NCBI RefSeq assembly: GCF_018143015.1
Contig: NC_054757.1
Span: forward strand, 22,769,785-22,833,784
From: Lytechinus variegatus
Taxonomy: Eukaryota > Echinodermata > Echinoidea > Temnopleuroida > Toxopneustidae
Length of the DNA: 64,000 bases
Direction: 5' to 3'
A program made the position numbers and the translations under genes. The notes beneath the pieces are model-generated. The model made no database searches. It was not told where the DNA came from and worked only from the letters and a program-made list of their open reading frames with translations. Of this stretch, positions 36,002 through 48,857 are shown in pieces (the first letter of the stretch is position 1; every line of letters begins with the position of its first letter).

Positions 36002-36933
36002 CTGGAGGCCAAACCCCTTAAACCCCACAGTGCGTCGGTGTGCCGGGCGCAACACAAGCCCCCTTCCTCCCGCGCGAAGCGCAGCCATTACGACTTAAAA
36101 AAATATCACATGCATTTGAGCTTGTATTATTTCTCTTCTCTGGGAACCTAGCAGCAAGTTTTTCTTTGAACCTATAAAACTTTAAAAAAAAATCATCACT
36201 TTGAGAATAGGGTTCGCATACCTTACTTGCTGCAGGTAAGCTTTCCCGTTGTCAAGAATATCACCTTTTGTTTAAAAAGTATGCATAAAACTTGAATGTT
36301 CGTGAAAAGGTCTAAGTGTATGTTATCGGTGACGTGTCTTATCGTTTACCGGTATGTGGATGGATCATGGTTTATTCATTTCAGTTAAACATGATGCAAT
36401 AAACAATTTAATGAGATTTTTAAATCAAATTGCATGTGTGTTTTTTCAAAAAGCATATCATGTACGAAAGTCTCAACAACGTGTATCTGAGACGTTATTT
36501 GAATATATTTTTATTTGCACCACCTATAAGACGGCGTATAAGGACAAGGATCTTACCATTCTTATAAACGCAGTGAACCAATAGTTGCTATGGATCTCTC
36601 TGTTCGTTGGCTATTGTTCACAATTGTGATTTAAAAAAGGACATTTTAAACCTTTAATAATCTGACCACTGGTCAGTGGTCACCAATATATGATCTGCAT
36701 TGTGCAACTATCCAGTCGAGCGAACGGATGGCGTGATCGGGTTTTAACCCTTCCCTTACAGAACAGCTCCCCGTCATGCTCGATGGGTCATACTCTGAGC
36801 AGTTCTCTTCTCTGGGGTTAGTTATGCATGCACTAGCATTGCTTGCAAAAAGCATTCTGATGATATGACCGGACACACCATACCTAACAATCTAAAACAA
36901 CTCCCCCAACAGGTTATCGAGTATTCCACCACC

Positions 36934-39900
36934 ATGGCACCCAAGAACCCGGTGATGAACGTGGCCGTGTCTCCGGAAGACACCCCCCTGGATGACCTGG
37001 AGCACACACCCTACCCATCCGGGTACCAACAGGAGCAGAAGCGGCCACCTTCAAAGATCGTCTGGAGGAATGTCGTTCTCATGTGTCTCCTGCATCTGGT
37101 ATCGGTCTACGCTCTCCTCTTCACCATCTGGAAGTGCAAGATGTACACCATTGCCTGGAGTAAGTTACATAATCATGTTCATATTATAGTTTTAATCTGA
37201 CCTGAACCAGTGGGTGACCAAAATTTCCCTACTTAAATCCATTTGAGAAAGTACGAATGTTAACATAGGCCTAGCGAGGCAAGAAATGACTGAGCGTACG
37301 TCAATAACTACACATAAATTATTTATACCTTTATTTATCGTCATCATCATCATCACCATATCATCACCCAAACCACCAACAGTCCAGCACCATTATCATC
37401 ACCACAACAACCAGCACCACCATCACCACCACCACATTACCATCACAAACATCACACCACCATTATCATCGCCACCACCACCATCTTCATCGCCACCACC
37501 ACCATCTTCATCGCAACCATCATTATCATCATCATCGCCGCTGCCATTATCACAACCACCAACAATAAAATTGTCAATATCGTCATCTACCGCACCATAA
37601 CCATTATCATATTCGTCACAAATCTTATCACAATCACAAACATTATCAACTTGTCAACCCCACCACCACATATAATTGTAGCTCCCTTAATTTTTTTTTC
37701 AAAACTCTGTCTACTTTTTGTCAAATGATTGCATGGAGAGTAAGGGGATTTCGGTTTCCTGAGGGAAGTTCTATATGAATTAACAGACAACAACAACGGT
37801 GACGTTCGCGAATCACTATAAGGAGGGGGGGGATAAAGAACTTCGAAGAACTTTATAAGATGTTCAGATGTTTAAAAACCATAAGAATAGAAAAGTAGTT
37901 AATCTAAAAACGATCAGTGTTTTTTCTTTCTGATATTGTGTTGCTTCTCCGTGCGTCATATAAGACTTCTATAAATTTGTTAAGATTCTGAGTATTATCA
38001 GCTCGTAATGCTAAGGTGATTGTCTGTCTCCTCGGGATTATTCTATACTTAAGAAGAAAAGACAGAATCAAGTCTAAATAAAACGAGGTCGATTATACAA
38101 CACGCGTTTTTCCTTCTTGGTTTACCCACATCAAATTAAATGGTAGATGTTTTTATAACTCTTACACATTTATGAATACATATATAATTTGTCAATTTGT
38201 ACCAAACCCGTCAGTGAGCACATTTTCACCACCCCAAGTTTAATTAAACGTTATGCCATATAGAAATAACAGTATTTTGTAAAAATTGAATGTGAAATTG
38301 ATTGATTGATTGACTGACTGACTGACTGATTGATTGATTGATCAACTGATTGATTGATCGATTTATTGATTGATTGATTAATTGATTGATTGAATTTTTG
38401 ATTGAGTGATGATTGAATGATAGATTGATTGACTGATTGATTGCTCGATTGGTGACTGATTATTTGATTAATATGCTTTTTTTCTCTCATATCCATCCAG
38501 CTGTTTTCCTTTACTTCTTAACTGGTCTCGGAATAACCGCTGGAGCACACAGACTTTGGGCTCATCGTTCTTACAAGGCAAAGCTCCCTCTACGAACATT
38601 CTTAGGCATGTGCCAAACAATGGCCTTCCAGGTATATAATCCCAGATTTGATGACCATACATCTTTCTTCTTTGTGCCTTACAGTGACAAATCCAGGATT
38701 TCATTGTTAGGGGAGGATTTTTTTTTCCCTTGCTGGTTGAAATTATCATTTAAAGTAAAGATTTGTTGTAGAATCTTTTTAAAGGCAAGGAAACACGAAA
38801 AGGTCATATTTTATTCTCACTGCCAGAAAAAGATTAGCGTACTGTTTTTCGACAAAAGATCATCTTGACCAAAGGGGGAGGGGCTTGTCTTCCATCCATA
38901 GTTTTAATTCACCCTGTCAGTAATTCAAGTGATTCGTCTGGTTTCAAATATAGCACGTACTGATTCAAGAGGGGTTTTATACAAAAGGGACATGATTGGA
39001 TTATCAATATTATCAATTTATTTTTGAAATGATTGATACGAGTCATTAAAGGAGAATGAAACCTTTGGAACAAGATAGCTTGTGTGAACACCGAAAAATC
39101 AAAGAAACAATTCAACGGAAGTTTGAGAACAATAGGACAAATAATGAGAAAGTTATGAGCGTATGAATATTTTGATCACTAATGCCATGGAGAACCTCAA
39201 ATTGGCAATGTGACAAAGATGTGTGATGTCACTTGTGAACAACTCTCCCATTACTTTAGTATATATTTCACTTAAATTGCCTCTTTTATCACATATATCA
39301 GTAGACCATGTGTTCTTTCTATAGGAGGGCATGTAATACAGTTTTTTAAAGAATACACCGTGGATAAAGAGTTTGTATCACCATAAGAATGAGCAAAAAG
39401 ATACATTTTTAGGGTATTTTATAGTCAGTCAAGGGGAAAGTTGTTCAAACGTGACATCACACATCCTTTCGCATTGCCAGTAGGAGGATCTCCCCAGCAT
39501 GACAGATTGCAATATTCAAATGCTTATAACTTTCTCATTATTTTTCTGATTTTGCTCAAATTTTCTTTGTTCTTATTCTTTGATTTTTCTGTTTCGACAC
39601 AAGCCTACTTGTCCTAAAGGTTTCATTCCCCTTTAATGGCTTGATTACAATATGCTTAATTAGGAAAGAAAGATATCATATGTCCTCAAATATTGTACTG
39701 TTATCTGTTATTCATTTCTCATTGGTAATTACCAATGTGGCCAAAACACATTGGTAACCAAAGAAGTGAACAATAACACCCAATTAAATGCATGAATCAA
39801 ATCAATTCGTATTTATTTTCACTCATAAAAAGTACAAACATATAAATCGAAATAGAGATTTGCAAAACTAGAATTATTTTTTTTCCTCAATGATTTATGA

Positions 39901-40701
39901 TAATAAATTTGTCATCCGAATTGTTTTTCAGAATGATATATTCGACTGGGCACGAGATCATCGCGTCCATCACAAGTTTTCCGAGACGGATGCCGATCCC
40001 CATAATGCATTGCGTGGTTTCTTCTTTGCCCACGTTGGCTGGTTGCTAGTCAAGAAACACCCGGATGTCTTCGAGTACGGAAAGAAAATCGATTTCTCTG
40101 ATCTCCTGGCAGATCCAGTAGTCAAATTTCAGAGAAGGTAAATTTGATTCAATAAAATTTCATCTGATACAAGGTTAATTCATTGACCTCCTCGCTCTAT
40201 TTATTAATTATTTTAAGTCATTCCAACGTGTTTTAGAGATTACTGCATAATGTTTTTCAGGTTTCTTTGAAATCCAGTGGTATTTTCTTTTCCAGTCAAC
40301 ACATCCTCCACACCTGTGTCACCGCCCTTGAGTCGTAGAAGTATAGTAGTGGTGGTAGTCATAGTGTCAGGAGCCGTTACTCGACTGCAGATGGCAGGTT
40401 TGAGGTGACTTGTCCACCCCCCCCCCACACACGCATAGAATGACCAAAGATGGAAAATGAAATGGACAAGGATAGTAGTAGTAGTAGTAGTAGTAGTTGT
40501 TGTTTTTGTTGTAGAATAGTCGTAGAAGTAGACAGGTAGTAGTAGTACTAGTAGTACTAATAGCACTAGTAGTAGTAGTAGTTGTTTTTATTGTAGTAGA
40601 ATAGTCGTAAAAGTAGTCAGGTAGTAGTAGTTAGTAGTAGTAGTAGTAGAAGCAGTAGTAGTAGTAGTAGTAAATGTAGTTGTAGTAGTAGTAATGTAGT
40701 T

Positions 40702-40732
<31 letters not shown>

Positions 40733-41102
40733 TAGCTTACAAGACATGCATGTCATTAATCATTTATGTATTTATTTGTTTATTTATCTAAATGGGGGAC
40801 CGGGAACTAATTGATAACAAACTGGCCTTTGTCAGGGCCCAAGTGCTGAAATTGTACTTAAATGGAATTTCAGTGTTTTCATTTCAAAATAGGTTTGCCA
40901 TGAAAGGAAAACTGTGGCTCATTTTTTAGTAACTTGAGACCTTTTTTCATTAAGTTCCATGGCATAGATAATTTCAAAATATGTATATTTGTATTGTGTT
41001 GCGTGATAAGCACGTACGAGAACACGCAGATATGAAGCCATTTTTTATTGTCTCACCTGCGAAGCAAGTGAGACTATAGGCGCCGCTTTTCCGACGGCGA
41101 CG

Positions 41103-41140
<38 letters not shown>

Positions 41141-43863
41141 GGCGGCGTCAACATCAAATCTTAACCTGAGGTTAAGTTTTTGAAATGACATCATAACTTA
41201 GAAAGTATATGGACCTAGTTAATAAAACTTGGCCATAAGGTTAATCAAGTATTACTGAACATCCTATTAGAGTTTCATGTCACATGACCAAGGTCAAAGG
41301 TCATTTAGGGTCAATGAACTTAGACCATGTTGGAGGAATCAACATCGCAATCTTAACCTGAGGTTAAGTTTTTGAAATGTCATCATAACTTAGAAAATAT
41401 ATGGACCTAGTTCATGAAACTTGGACATAAGGTTAATCAAGTATCACTGAACATCCTGCATGAGTTTCACGTCACATGACCAAGGTCAAAGGTCATTTAG
41501 GGTCAATGAACTTTGGACGAATTGGGGATATCTGTTGAATTCCCATCATAACTTTGAAAGTTTATGGATCTGATTCATGAAACTTGGACATAATAGTAAT
41601 CAAGCATCACTGAACATTTTGTGCAAGTTTCAGGTCACATGATCAAGGTCATAGGTCATTTAGGGTCAATGAACTTTGGCCGAATTGGGGATATCTGTTG
41701 AATTCCCATCATAACTTTGAAAGTTTATGGATCTGATTCATGAAACTTGGACATAATAGTAATCAAGCATCACTGAACATTTTGTGCAAGTTTCAGGTCT
41801 CATGATTAAGGTCAAAGGTCATTTAGGGTCAATGAACTTTGGCCGAATCGGGGATATCTGTTGAATTACCATCATAACTTTGAAAGTTTATTGGTCTAGT
41901 TCGTTAAACTTGGACATTAGAGTAATCAAGTATCACTGAACATCCTGTGCGTGTTTCAGGTCACATGTCCAAGGTCAAAGGTCAATGAACTTTAGCCGAA
42001 TTGGGTGTATCTGTTGAATTACCATCATAACTTTGAAAGTTTATGGATCTGATTCATGAAACTTGTACATAAGAGTAATCAAGTATCACTGAACATCCTG
42101 TTCCAGTTTCAGGTCACATGATCAAGGTCAAAGGTCATGTAAGGTCAATGAACTTTGGCCATGTTGGGGTTTTTTGTTGAATAACCATCATATCTCTGTA
42201 AGTTTATTGGTCTAGTTCATAAAAAGAGGACATAAGAGTAACCATGTATCACTGAACATCTTGTGCGAGTCAGAGTAGTATGCAAAGTCAGCACTGCTGC
42301 TATATTGAACCGCGTGATGCAGGTGAGACGGCCAGAGGCATTCCACTTGTTATGTTTTATATGTCTCTCTTTTTCACCGCATATGGGTAGGTTTATCACG
42401 CGGTAGATCCGTGCAATACCTCTCACAGCGAACCCCTAATTCACCATGACTTGTCAATAAAACAAACAAAATTACCTTTGAAAATCTGATCAAACTATTA
42501 AAGAACCATAAACCGCCCCTCGAAAGAAAAAATGAGACTTTGATACAGTCACAGTCGTAAAACATGTGTTTCGTTTTTTATTTGCTCTTGTATTATGTTT
42601 CTGTGACATAATGTGAAGCGAATGTTTCTCAAAAACGGGACCGCCTGTATCCATTGACGTTAAACAAATTGCATATATATCGGTAAAACTTTAACATATT
42701 TGGATATGAAAGTCATTTTCATAGTCAATTGGAAAACGCTGATATGTTTATCATGCTTACTTTTCATGTACACTGTACAAACGCTGTTAAGCAACGCTGT
42801 TTAAGCCCGCCACTCTAACATATTGCTTAAACTTTTAAACAATTAAACTTTTTCAAACTCAGCTCGCCTGGCATACCGTGTAACATATTCACATACTTTT
42901 AGAGCTTTTTCACGTTTAAAGTAAGACATGATAGGTGAGCTTGATCCGATTAGGTTCAACTATGGAAAGCCAACAGCGCCATATTTTCTTTGAGAAGTGA
43001 ATGTACAATATTCGTTTGCAAACAAGATCACATTGATCAAGAACCAAAACAATATTTGATTTCTTCATCTGTTTTTATATTTTCTTATTGTTGTTGTTCT
43101 TGTTCTATATTTCTCCTTTTCCTAGCTCCTCCTCTCCTCAATATTCTTCTCTTACTTCTTCATTTTCTAAATCTTTCCCTTTTCTCCTTTCTTTTCTTTC
43201 CTCCTCTTCCTCTTTTCCTCTTCCTCTTTTCCTCTTCTCCTTCCTCTTCTTCTTCTCCTCTTCTTCCTCCCGAGTCTATCCTCCTCTACTTCTTGGCTCA
43301 TCTTCTTTTCCTCTTCTTCCTCCTCGATCCTCTATGTCATCCTATATATTCTTCTTGTATTACCACTTCGTTTACTTCTTTCTTTCTTGTTATTATACTT
43401 AATTCTCCTTTTTTTTTTTTACTCTTGTCCCAGGTTTTATCTACCACTCGTTATATTATTCTGCTTCATCATCCCTACGTACGTACCTACCTACTGGGGT
43501 GAGTCTGCGTTGAATGCTTATTTGGTGTGCGGTTTACTCCGGTACTGCCTCAACCTGAACGCCACGTGGCTGGTGAACAGCGCCGCCCACATGTGGGGCC
43601 AGCACCCCTACGACTACACCATCCACCCAGCTGAAAACCCCCTCGTCACCACTCTAGCCCTGGGCGAGGGCTGGCACAACTACCATCACGTATTCCCGAA
43701 CGACTACCGTACCGGCGAGTTCGGTTGGCGGATCAATCCGACTTCGATATTTATCGACGTCATGGCGTGGTGCGGTCAGGTTACGGATCGTAAGTTGATC
43801 GCTCCTAATATCATCGAGGCCCGTAAGCAACGCACTGGGGAGAAGGTTCAACATAGTGATTAG
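36934..43863 (+). CDS. SCD: Stearoyl-CoA (acyl-CoA delta-9) desaturase, complete, four coding exons
   Basis: Coding exons are 36934-37159, 38501-38631, 39932-40137 and 43434-43863, 993 bp (330 residues). All introns are GT..AG and in frame. The enzyme puts a cis double bond at carbon 9 of stearoyl- or palmitoyl-CoA, using cytochrome b5 and O2, in the endoplasmic reticulum membrane. The di-iron ligands are visible as HRLWAH (92-97), HRVHH (129-133), NSAAH (236-240) and HNYHH (269-273). Between them are hydrophobic pairs at about 45-85 and 189-235 that fit four membrane helices. Length matches the family (about 330-360). The start was chosen because it sits in CACCACCATGG, 22 bp after a good acceptor at 36911 (pyrimidine run, then CAACAG). 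An upstream in-frame ATG at 36865 would lie in the presumed intron. The introns hold microsatellites, a palindromic element and a tandem-repeat element. The next gene downstream on this strand is a front-end desaturase. Confidence 0.97.
37330..37605. repeat. CAC/CAT-rich microsatellite in SCD intron 1
   Basis: Runs of CATCATCAT, CACCACCAC and ACCATCTTCATCGCC. The long Ser/Pro/His open frame across it is a repeat artefact. Confidence 0.95.
38295..38465. repeat. (TGAT)n tetranucleotide array in SCD intron 1
   Basis: A long run of TGAT with TGAC variants, ending about 35 bp before the exon 2 acceptor. Confidence 0.95.
39046..39636. repeat. Full-length palindromic MITE in SCD intron 2
   Basis: The ends are TTAAAGGAGAATGAAACC and GGTTTCATTCCCCTTTAA. 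The arms carry TTGGCAATGTGACAAAGATG and GTGATGTCAC. It is the full form of the family at 1-484. Confidence 0.85.
39797..39865 (-). mobile_element. Possible retroposon 3' end
   Basis: AATCAAATCAATTCGTATTT followed by a short A/T-rich body, like the tailed ends at 22285 and 63338. It is too short to classify. Confidence 0.25.
40320..40735. repeat. (GTA)n microsatellite in SCD intron 3
   Basis: Interrupted runs of GTAGTAGTA with GTTGTTG and GGTGGT parts. Open frames across it are artefacts. Confidence 0.95.
41056..42345 (+). mobile_element. Tandem-repeat DNA element with GTCTCACCTGC ends, SCD intron 3
   Basis: The left end is GTCTCACCTGCGAAGCAAG, itself partly palindromic, followed by a (GGC)n run. 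The right end is GATGCAGGTGAGACGG, inverse to the left. Between are seven diverged units of about 155-190 bp, each opening near CATCATAACTTTGAAAG and containing GAAACTTGGACATAA, ATCACTGAACAT and the receptor-type AGGTCAAAGGTCA. No open frame spans it. It is probably non-autonomous. Confidence 0.75.
43090..43340. repeat. CTT/CCT-rich low-complexity tract in SCD intron 3
   Basis: Pyrimidine-rich CCTCTTCCTCTTTTC repeats about 100 bp before the exon 4 acceptor. The Ser/Phe/Leu-rich open frames are artefacts. Confidence 0.9.
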
Positions 43864-44386
43864 ATCTCGTTTACGACACTTTTTTCAGCGTGTACAGAGT
43901 AAAGACTGAATGATGTATTATGGGAGAGGGATGTAGTAAATGCGTTCTCTTTAATTCCCGCAGCAGTATTCGAATTATATTTTAAACGAGAATCTAGTTT
44001 TCTTTATATATTAAGGCGCATGCACACCGAATACGATCCGGCAAACCGTTCCCATAACCGTATAATAATTGCGAAATAACAGTTCAGGCAATATCTTTTT
44101 GCCTTATAGTAACGAAAATCATCTTCACTTTTCTGTGAACTGTAGTGCCGCTGAACCGGATTTGATCTATTACAACAAGTTTATTTTCTTTAGGTGAATA
44201 TCTTTTTCTTGTTATGAATTCGTTAGTCTTCAACTTTTTTCAGTAAACAAGTACAAAAACTCTGTTTTGATAAATATTACTGATTTTTAGCATGGTCAGC
44301 CGCCCCGCCCCACTTATAAAACCTTTAGGGCGATTCGAACTCAAACTTAGCATTTGAAAGTTGATAGATGTGTTTGATTTCAAACA

Positions 44387-44392
44387 AATAAA
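44387..44392 (+). terminator. Likely polyadenylation signal of SCD
   Basis: AATAAA about 520 nt after the SCD stop and the first clear copy downstream. It would give a compact 3' untranslated region that ends before the tandem duplication at 45.1 kb. Confidence 0.35.
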
Positions 44393-45137
44393 AAAGGGGT
44401 CATTTATTGTATGGCCCATTCATTCGGAACATGAGCGTGATGAGAAGAAATAGAAGTCTTATTATTCAGACAATATGTTCACATATATTATGGAGCTGTG
44501 TAGAAGAATTAAAACGAACGATGACTATTTTTATGCGTAAGTATTGAATATATATTTTTTAGTCACGTGATGCATTTCGCAGAAAGGAAACAGCCGAAAA
44601 TCTTTTCAAAAATGGGAAGCAATCGCGCGCGCTGCTTCAATGTAAGTTATCTGGGGTAAAAAAAAAGTATTTACAGAGTTATTCAAATGAGAAGACTTCA
44701 GAATACTGTTCTTCCCAGTGTAAATATTCATTGATTTAGAATTCAAGAATCTATTTGAGAATGCATTTGTGCGCTTTGTGCTTATAGTTTCAATTTTGAA
44801 GAGGATAACTTGATGTATAAGTGTTTCGTAATGAGTATAGTCTTAGAAGTCGATATTTGAAATTGATTTTGACGACGAAATGTAAGAATCATTGTATATA
44901 TTTTGTATACAATTATATATAATTCATCTTGGTTGAATTTTTTTTTAACAACTGCCCTAAACACTTGGGGCCTAGAGTATGTATTATCATCTCTGGAGAT
45001 TATTATAATATTTTTTTGCAAGGTCGATGAAAGCTGATATTTTGTCTTTCGGTAGTATTTGTTTTTAGAACACCGACGTCTGAAGAACATTTTAAAGTGA
45101 ATGTTATTCTTGTAGATCATGAATGTAATTTTGCTTG

Positions 45138-45490
45138 ATGGTTTTTGCGATAGATTTCATTATGGAGAGGCATTTTATGTTGTTTAGGGATTGGTGATGG
45201 TTAACCAGTTTGATGTAACGTACATGCAATGAGATTGTAATGGTTGATTGGAAATTGGAGATATAACAAGTGATCAAAATCACTATCAGAATAAAATAAG
45301 TTTTGATCGGTGGATTTTGTGATAGATTTCTTTATGGAGAGGCATTTTGTATATTGTTTAGGAATTGGTGATGGTTTACCAGTTTGATATAACTTGCATG
45401 CAGTCAGATTATAATTGGTATTGTAAATTGCAAATAGGAGATATAACAACTGATCAAAATCACTATAAGAATGAAAATATTTATATTGTG
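45138..45490. repeat. Two-copy tandem duplication downstream of SCD
   Basis: Units of about 177 bp: GCGATAGATTTCATTATGG, then GGATTGGTGATGGTTAACC, then GATCAAAATCACTATCAGAA return from about 45317 with scattered differences. 43864-45137 before it is the SCD 3' flank without other features. Confidence 0.75.
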
Positions 45491-45589
45491 ATCGTAACAA
45501 ATATGTCTACGCATTGATTGAAATAGAAATGTTTAGGTATGGTGCTCGTGTGGTTCTTAAGATATCGAATATCTCCTTTGTACCAAGGA

Positions 45590-45780
45590 TTTATTCTTCT
45601 TCTTCTTCTTCTTATTCTTATAATAATTATTATTGTCATCATTATGTTCTTCGATTCTTCTACTACTTCTTCGTCTTCGATTCTTCTTATTATTCTACTT
45701 CTTCTTCTACTACTACTTCTTCTTCTTCTTTTTTTTCTTCTTTTTTCTTCTTTTTCCCCCTACTTCTTTCCCTTTTATCT
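45590..45780. repeat. (TTC)n microsatellite
   Basis: TTCTTCTTC runs with TTA and TAC variants. No gene. Confidence 0.95.
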
Positions 45781-46897
45781 ATTTTCCCGTTTGTTCTGTT
45801 ATTCTTTTAATAACTTTTTTTGGCCTTTGTTTAATTGAGAATACTTTCCTGCGGTCAAATCGCTGACTTTTATGTGTTTTAATTCGCCCCCCCCCCCTGT
45901 GCCATGTGACATAAAGCTTGGTGCTTAATCTTTGGACAAATTTCTGCGATTGACTGCATTTATTAAAAGTGTATCGTGCAACGCACAGGTGTATCATTGG
46001 ACAGTACACTTAAGTGAAACCTGTATGCAACACACAGGTTTGTAATAAGCCAGTTGGGAGTTACGTTCTGCGCATGATCAGAAGGTCATTTGAACTCTTA
46101 ATTGCATGGTGGTTTTATATTTAATGAGATAAGCACCAACTCTGATATCTGTATTATTCATATATTCCTTTTAAATGTGTTTCCACCATGTTTCCACTGG
46201 AAAGCAACAATGCGTTCAGAAACAACTGGTATTTAACAGTTGGCCAAGTACAATGTAATATAGCAACACGCGAATGCATTCAAAGTAGAAATGCATCAAA
46301 TACCTTTATAAAGTGTTCATTGATGTGCTATTCTAGTCACATGGTCTATGCAATTTGTGCATCCTGCTTTGTCAGACCAGCTTACGCAATATCTTCCTTT
46401 GAAATTAGCCTATCCAAATGGAAGAAATGAGAGGTCCATGAAGTAACTCCGAACTGGTCTATTGACACACCGATTTGAGCTGTTAATATTCCTCGTCCTT
46501 CAAGTTCTCTGCTGTATGCCATTTGAATCTAGAATCTTGATTACAAAGGATGTCACCTATACAGATAAATGTTGAATGTATTGTTTGTTTTATTACAAAT
46601 ATTTGGTTGCCTTGGTCATGTTCGCTTAACATGTTCAATGTGTGTGATCCTTAGCAGTATACCCTAGGAAATTCTTCATGTTTTTTGTCACGTTTAAAAC
46701 AATGACTTTGTAAGTAAAATTTTGTTTACTTTTGTTTTGCGTTCGATGATGTGTTGCATGTAAATATGTTAATTTGAACATATAAATACAACAGGAACGT
46801 ATGTCATGGCACCAAGAATTCTTTTTTAAGAATGTGTCTCGTCATAACTGCAAAATAAGATAAGGATTTCTTATATATTTGTCTTCGTTTTTATTAG

Positions 46898-47142
46898 CTA
46901 CAGAGAGTACCGAAGCGATGACGTCAGTTGTCATCAAATGAACCCGACGAATGAAAGCGTGTGTTTCTCATATATAGGAGAAAATTGCTGCTATCTCAAT
47001 TTTATCGCTTGCAACCCTTTTTTCAGACGAGCCAGTCATTTGCAAAGTGTACAGACGACCGTCAGCTGCGACTTTGTTTAGAACCAGCCCGCCATGACAC
47101 CATGGCAACTAACGTCACATTTCGGTACTCTGTAACGACCTT
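46898..47142. repeat. Small palindromic MITE
   Basis: ACAGAGAGTACCGAAGCGAT at the left pairs with CATTTCGGTACTCTGTAA at the right, about 200 bp apart, and both arms carry a GACGTCA or AACGTCAC word. 45840-46890 and 47150-48280 around it hold no gene that I can see. Confidence 0.6.
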
Positions 47143-48283
47143 TTAATTTGACTGACGCAAGCATTACTCGTAGGAGTCTGATGTCCCTTCAAACAAATAT
47201 TTTTAAAATTCTGATTTATTTCTTCTGTAATCAAGTGCCAGTCAACTTTTTGTTTGCGTTTGTTGAAAGAATGAAAATTTATAAACGACTAAATAAATGC
47301 ACGCAATTTATCAGTGTAACGTGATAAATTATATTTGACTGTGTTGCATTTTATTAATTGAGGTTTTTTTTCTTCTCTTTCTCATAAATTTAGACCTATT
47401 AGTGTGTTGAAAATGAGTGATTAAGATTAAAATGCAGAAGATGGCAGTTAATGGAGATGGGGAAAGAGTGATTGATAGAAAAAAAAACAGAGTGAATGAA
47501 AGTGAAAAGTAAAAAGGATTAAAATCAAACCCTAATCACGCTTACGTAGGAAGAACAAAAATACATATGATCATGTGGAAAAGGGATAGCATATACCAAA
47601 GATAACATGAAAAATAAAAATGATTAATAGTTAAAAGATGCGATAAAATTAGCGATTTGTTTAAAAAAAAAGATTGAGAGAGAGACAGTGGTCGGGAGGG
47701 GGGGCAAGCTCCCAAAATTCCCCGGTCATATTCTGATGTGAACAGGATTTTCCATGATGCTCTATATGCGCAGGGGTCAGGCAGGGGTAGCGTGATGACC
47801 CCCCCCCAAAAAAAAAAAAAAAATCAGGGGGGCACAGTATGGTATGTGTGGCAAATATTTGACATAAAGCGAGCGAAGCAAGCTAGAATTGTTTGGCTTC
47901 ATGAAAATGACGCTCTAATTATTTCATCAAAGGGGCGTGTTTAGCCCTCGGATAGTCACGTAGGTAATGCTTGGGCCCTGATTGCGGACCGTTATTGCAT
48001 GACGTTAAACAAGCTATTCTTTTTACCTCCTCTTGACCTCATGCACATATGCCATTCAATTCTTTTTTCTTTAATTCTCAGCAGCCCGGTCGTATTCTTA
48101 AATTCTCTATTGTTTCCTTTTTTATTTTTTCTTCACTTTTCAATGCAGCTTTCCATAGCATTTTAGCGCCGTCCTTTATTCTACCATTTCCCGCTTTTTT
48201 ATTCTCTCTTCTTTCCCTTTCCCACCATGATCAGATGGTTTCACGTTCCAGTTTTGCTATCTCATAATTAATTTTCTCTCTTT

Positions 48284-48857
48284 TAAAGGGATGGTCAATG
48301 CTAAAAATATTTATATCTTAATATATAGAGTAGAATTCACTGAGCAAAATGCCGAAAATTTCATCCAAATCGGATAACAAATTAATAATAAAGTTATTGA
48401 AGTTTCAAGGTAAGTAATATTTTGTGAAAACGGTCATCATGAATATTCATTAGGTGGGCTAATGATGTCACATCTCCACTTGTATTTTATTACATGAAAT
48501 TAGGTTTATTCATTTTTTTTCCTGCAAGAATTAGAAAAATTGGTTTGACAACTGATTTAGTGCATTAGATATTTATTGCTGCAACTTATTTCATTATAAG
48601 GGAGACATTTATTCACACAAGTATGAAGTAATGAAAAAATATGATTTTATGTAATAACATAAGAAAACGGAAAGTGAAGATGTGACATCATCAGCCCACC
48701 TAATGAATATTCATGACGACTGTTTTCACAAAATATTGCTAAGATTTAAACTTCAATATCTTTATTATTTGTTATCCGATTTGGATGAAATTTTCGGCAT
48801 TTTGCTCAGTGAATTTTACTCTATGTATATATTTTCAGCCCGGATCATCCCTTTAAT
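48284..48857. repeat. Palindromic MITE, good copy of the AAATCGGATAACAAATAA family
   Basis: TTAAAGGGATGGTCAATGC and GAAAATTTCATCCAAATCGG on the left return inverted as CCGATTTGGATGAAATTTTC and CGGATCATCCCTTTAA on the right. Both arms have CATGAATATTCATTAGGTGG. Confidence 0.85.

Noticed and set aside
36865-36933. Upstream in-frame ATG that would add 23 residues to SCD
   Set aside because: It lies before a good intron acceptor at 36911, and the added residues do not look like any SCD N-terminus, while the chosen ATG has an excellent context.
42990-43502. 170-residue open frame with hydrophobic and Ser-rich stretches
   Set aside because: It is a CTT/CCT-rich intronic tract that happens to run into SCD exon 4 in frame; the acceptor at 43433 marks the real start.
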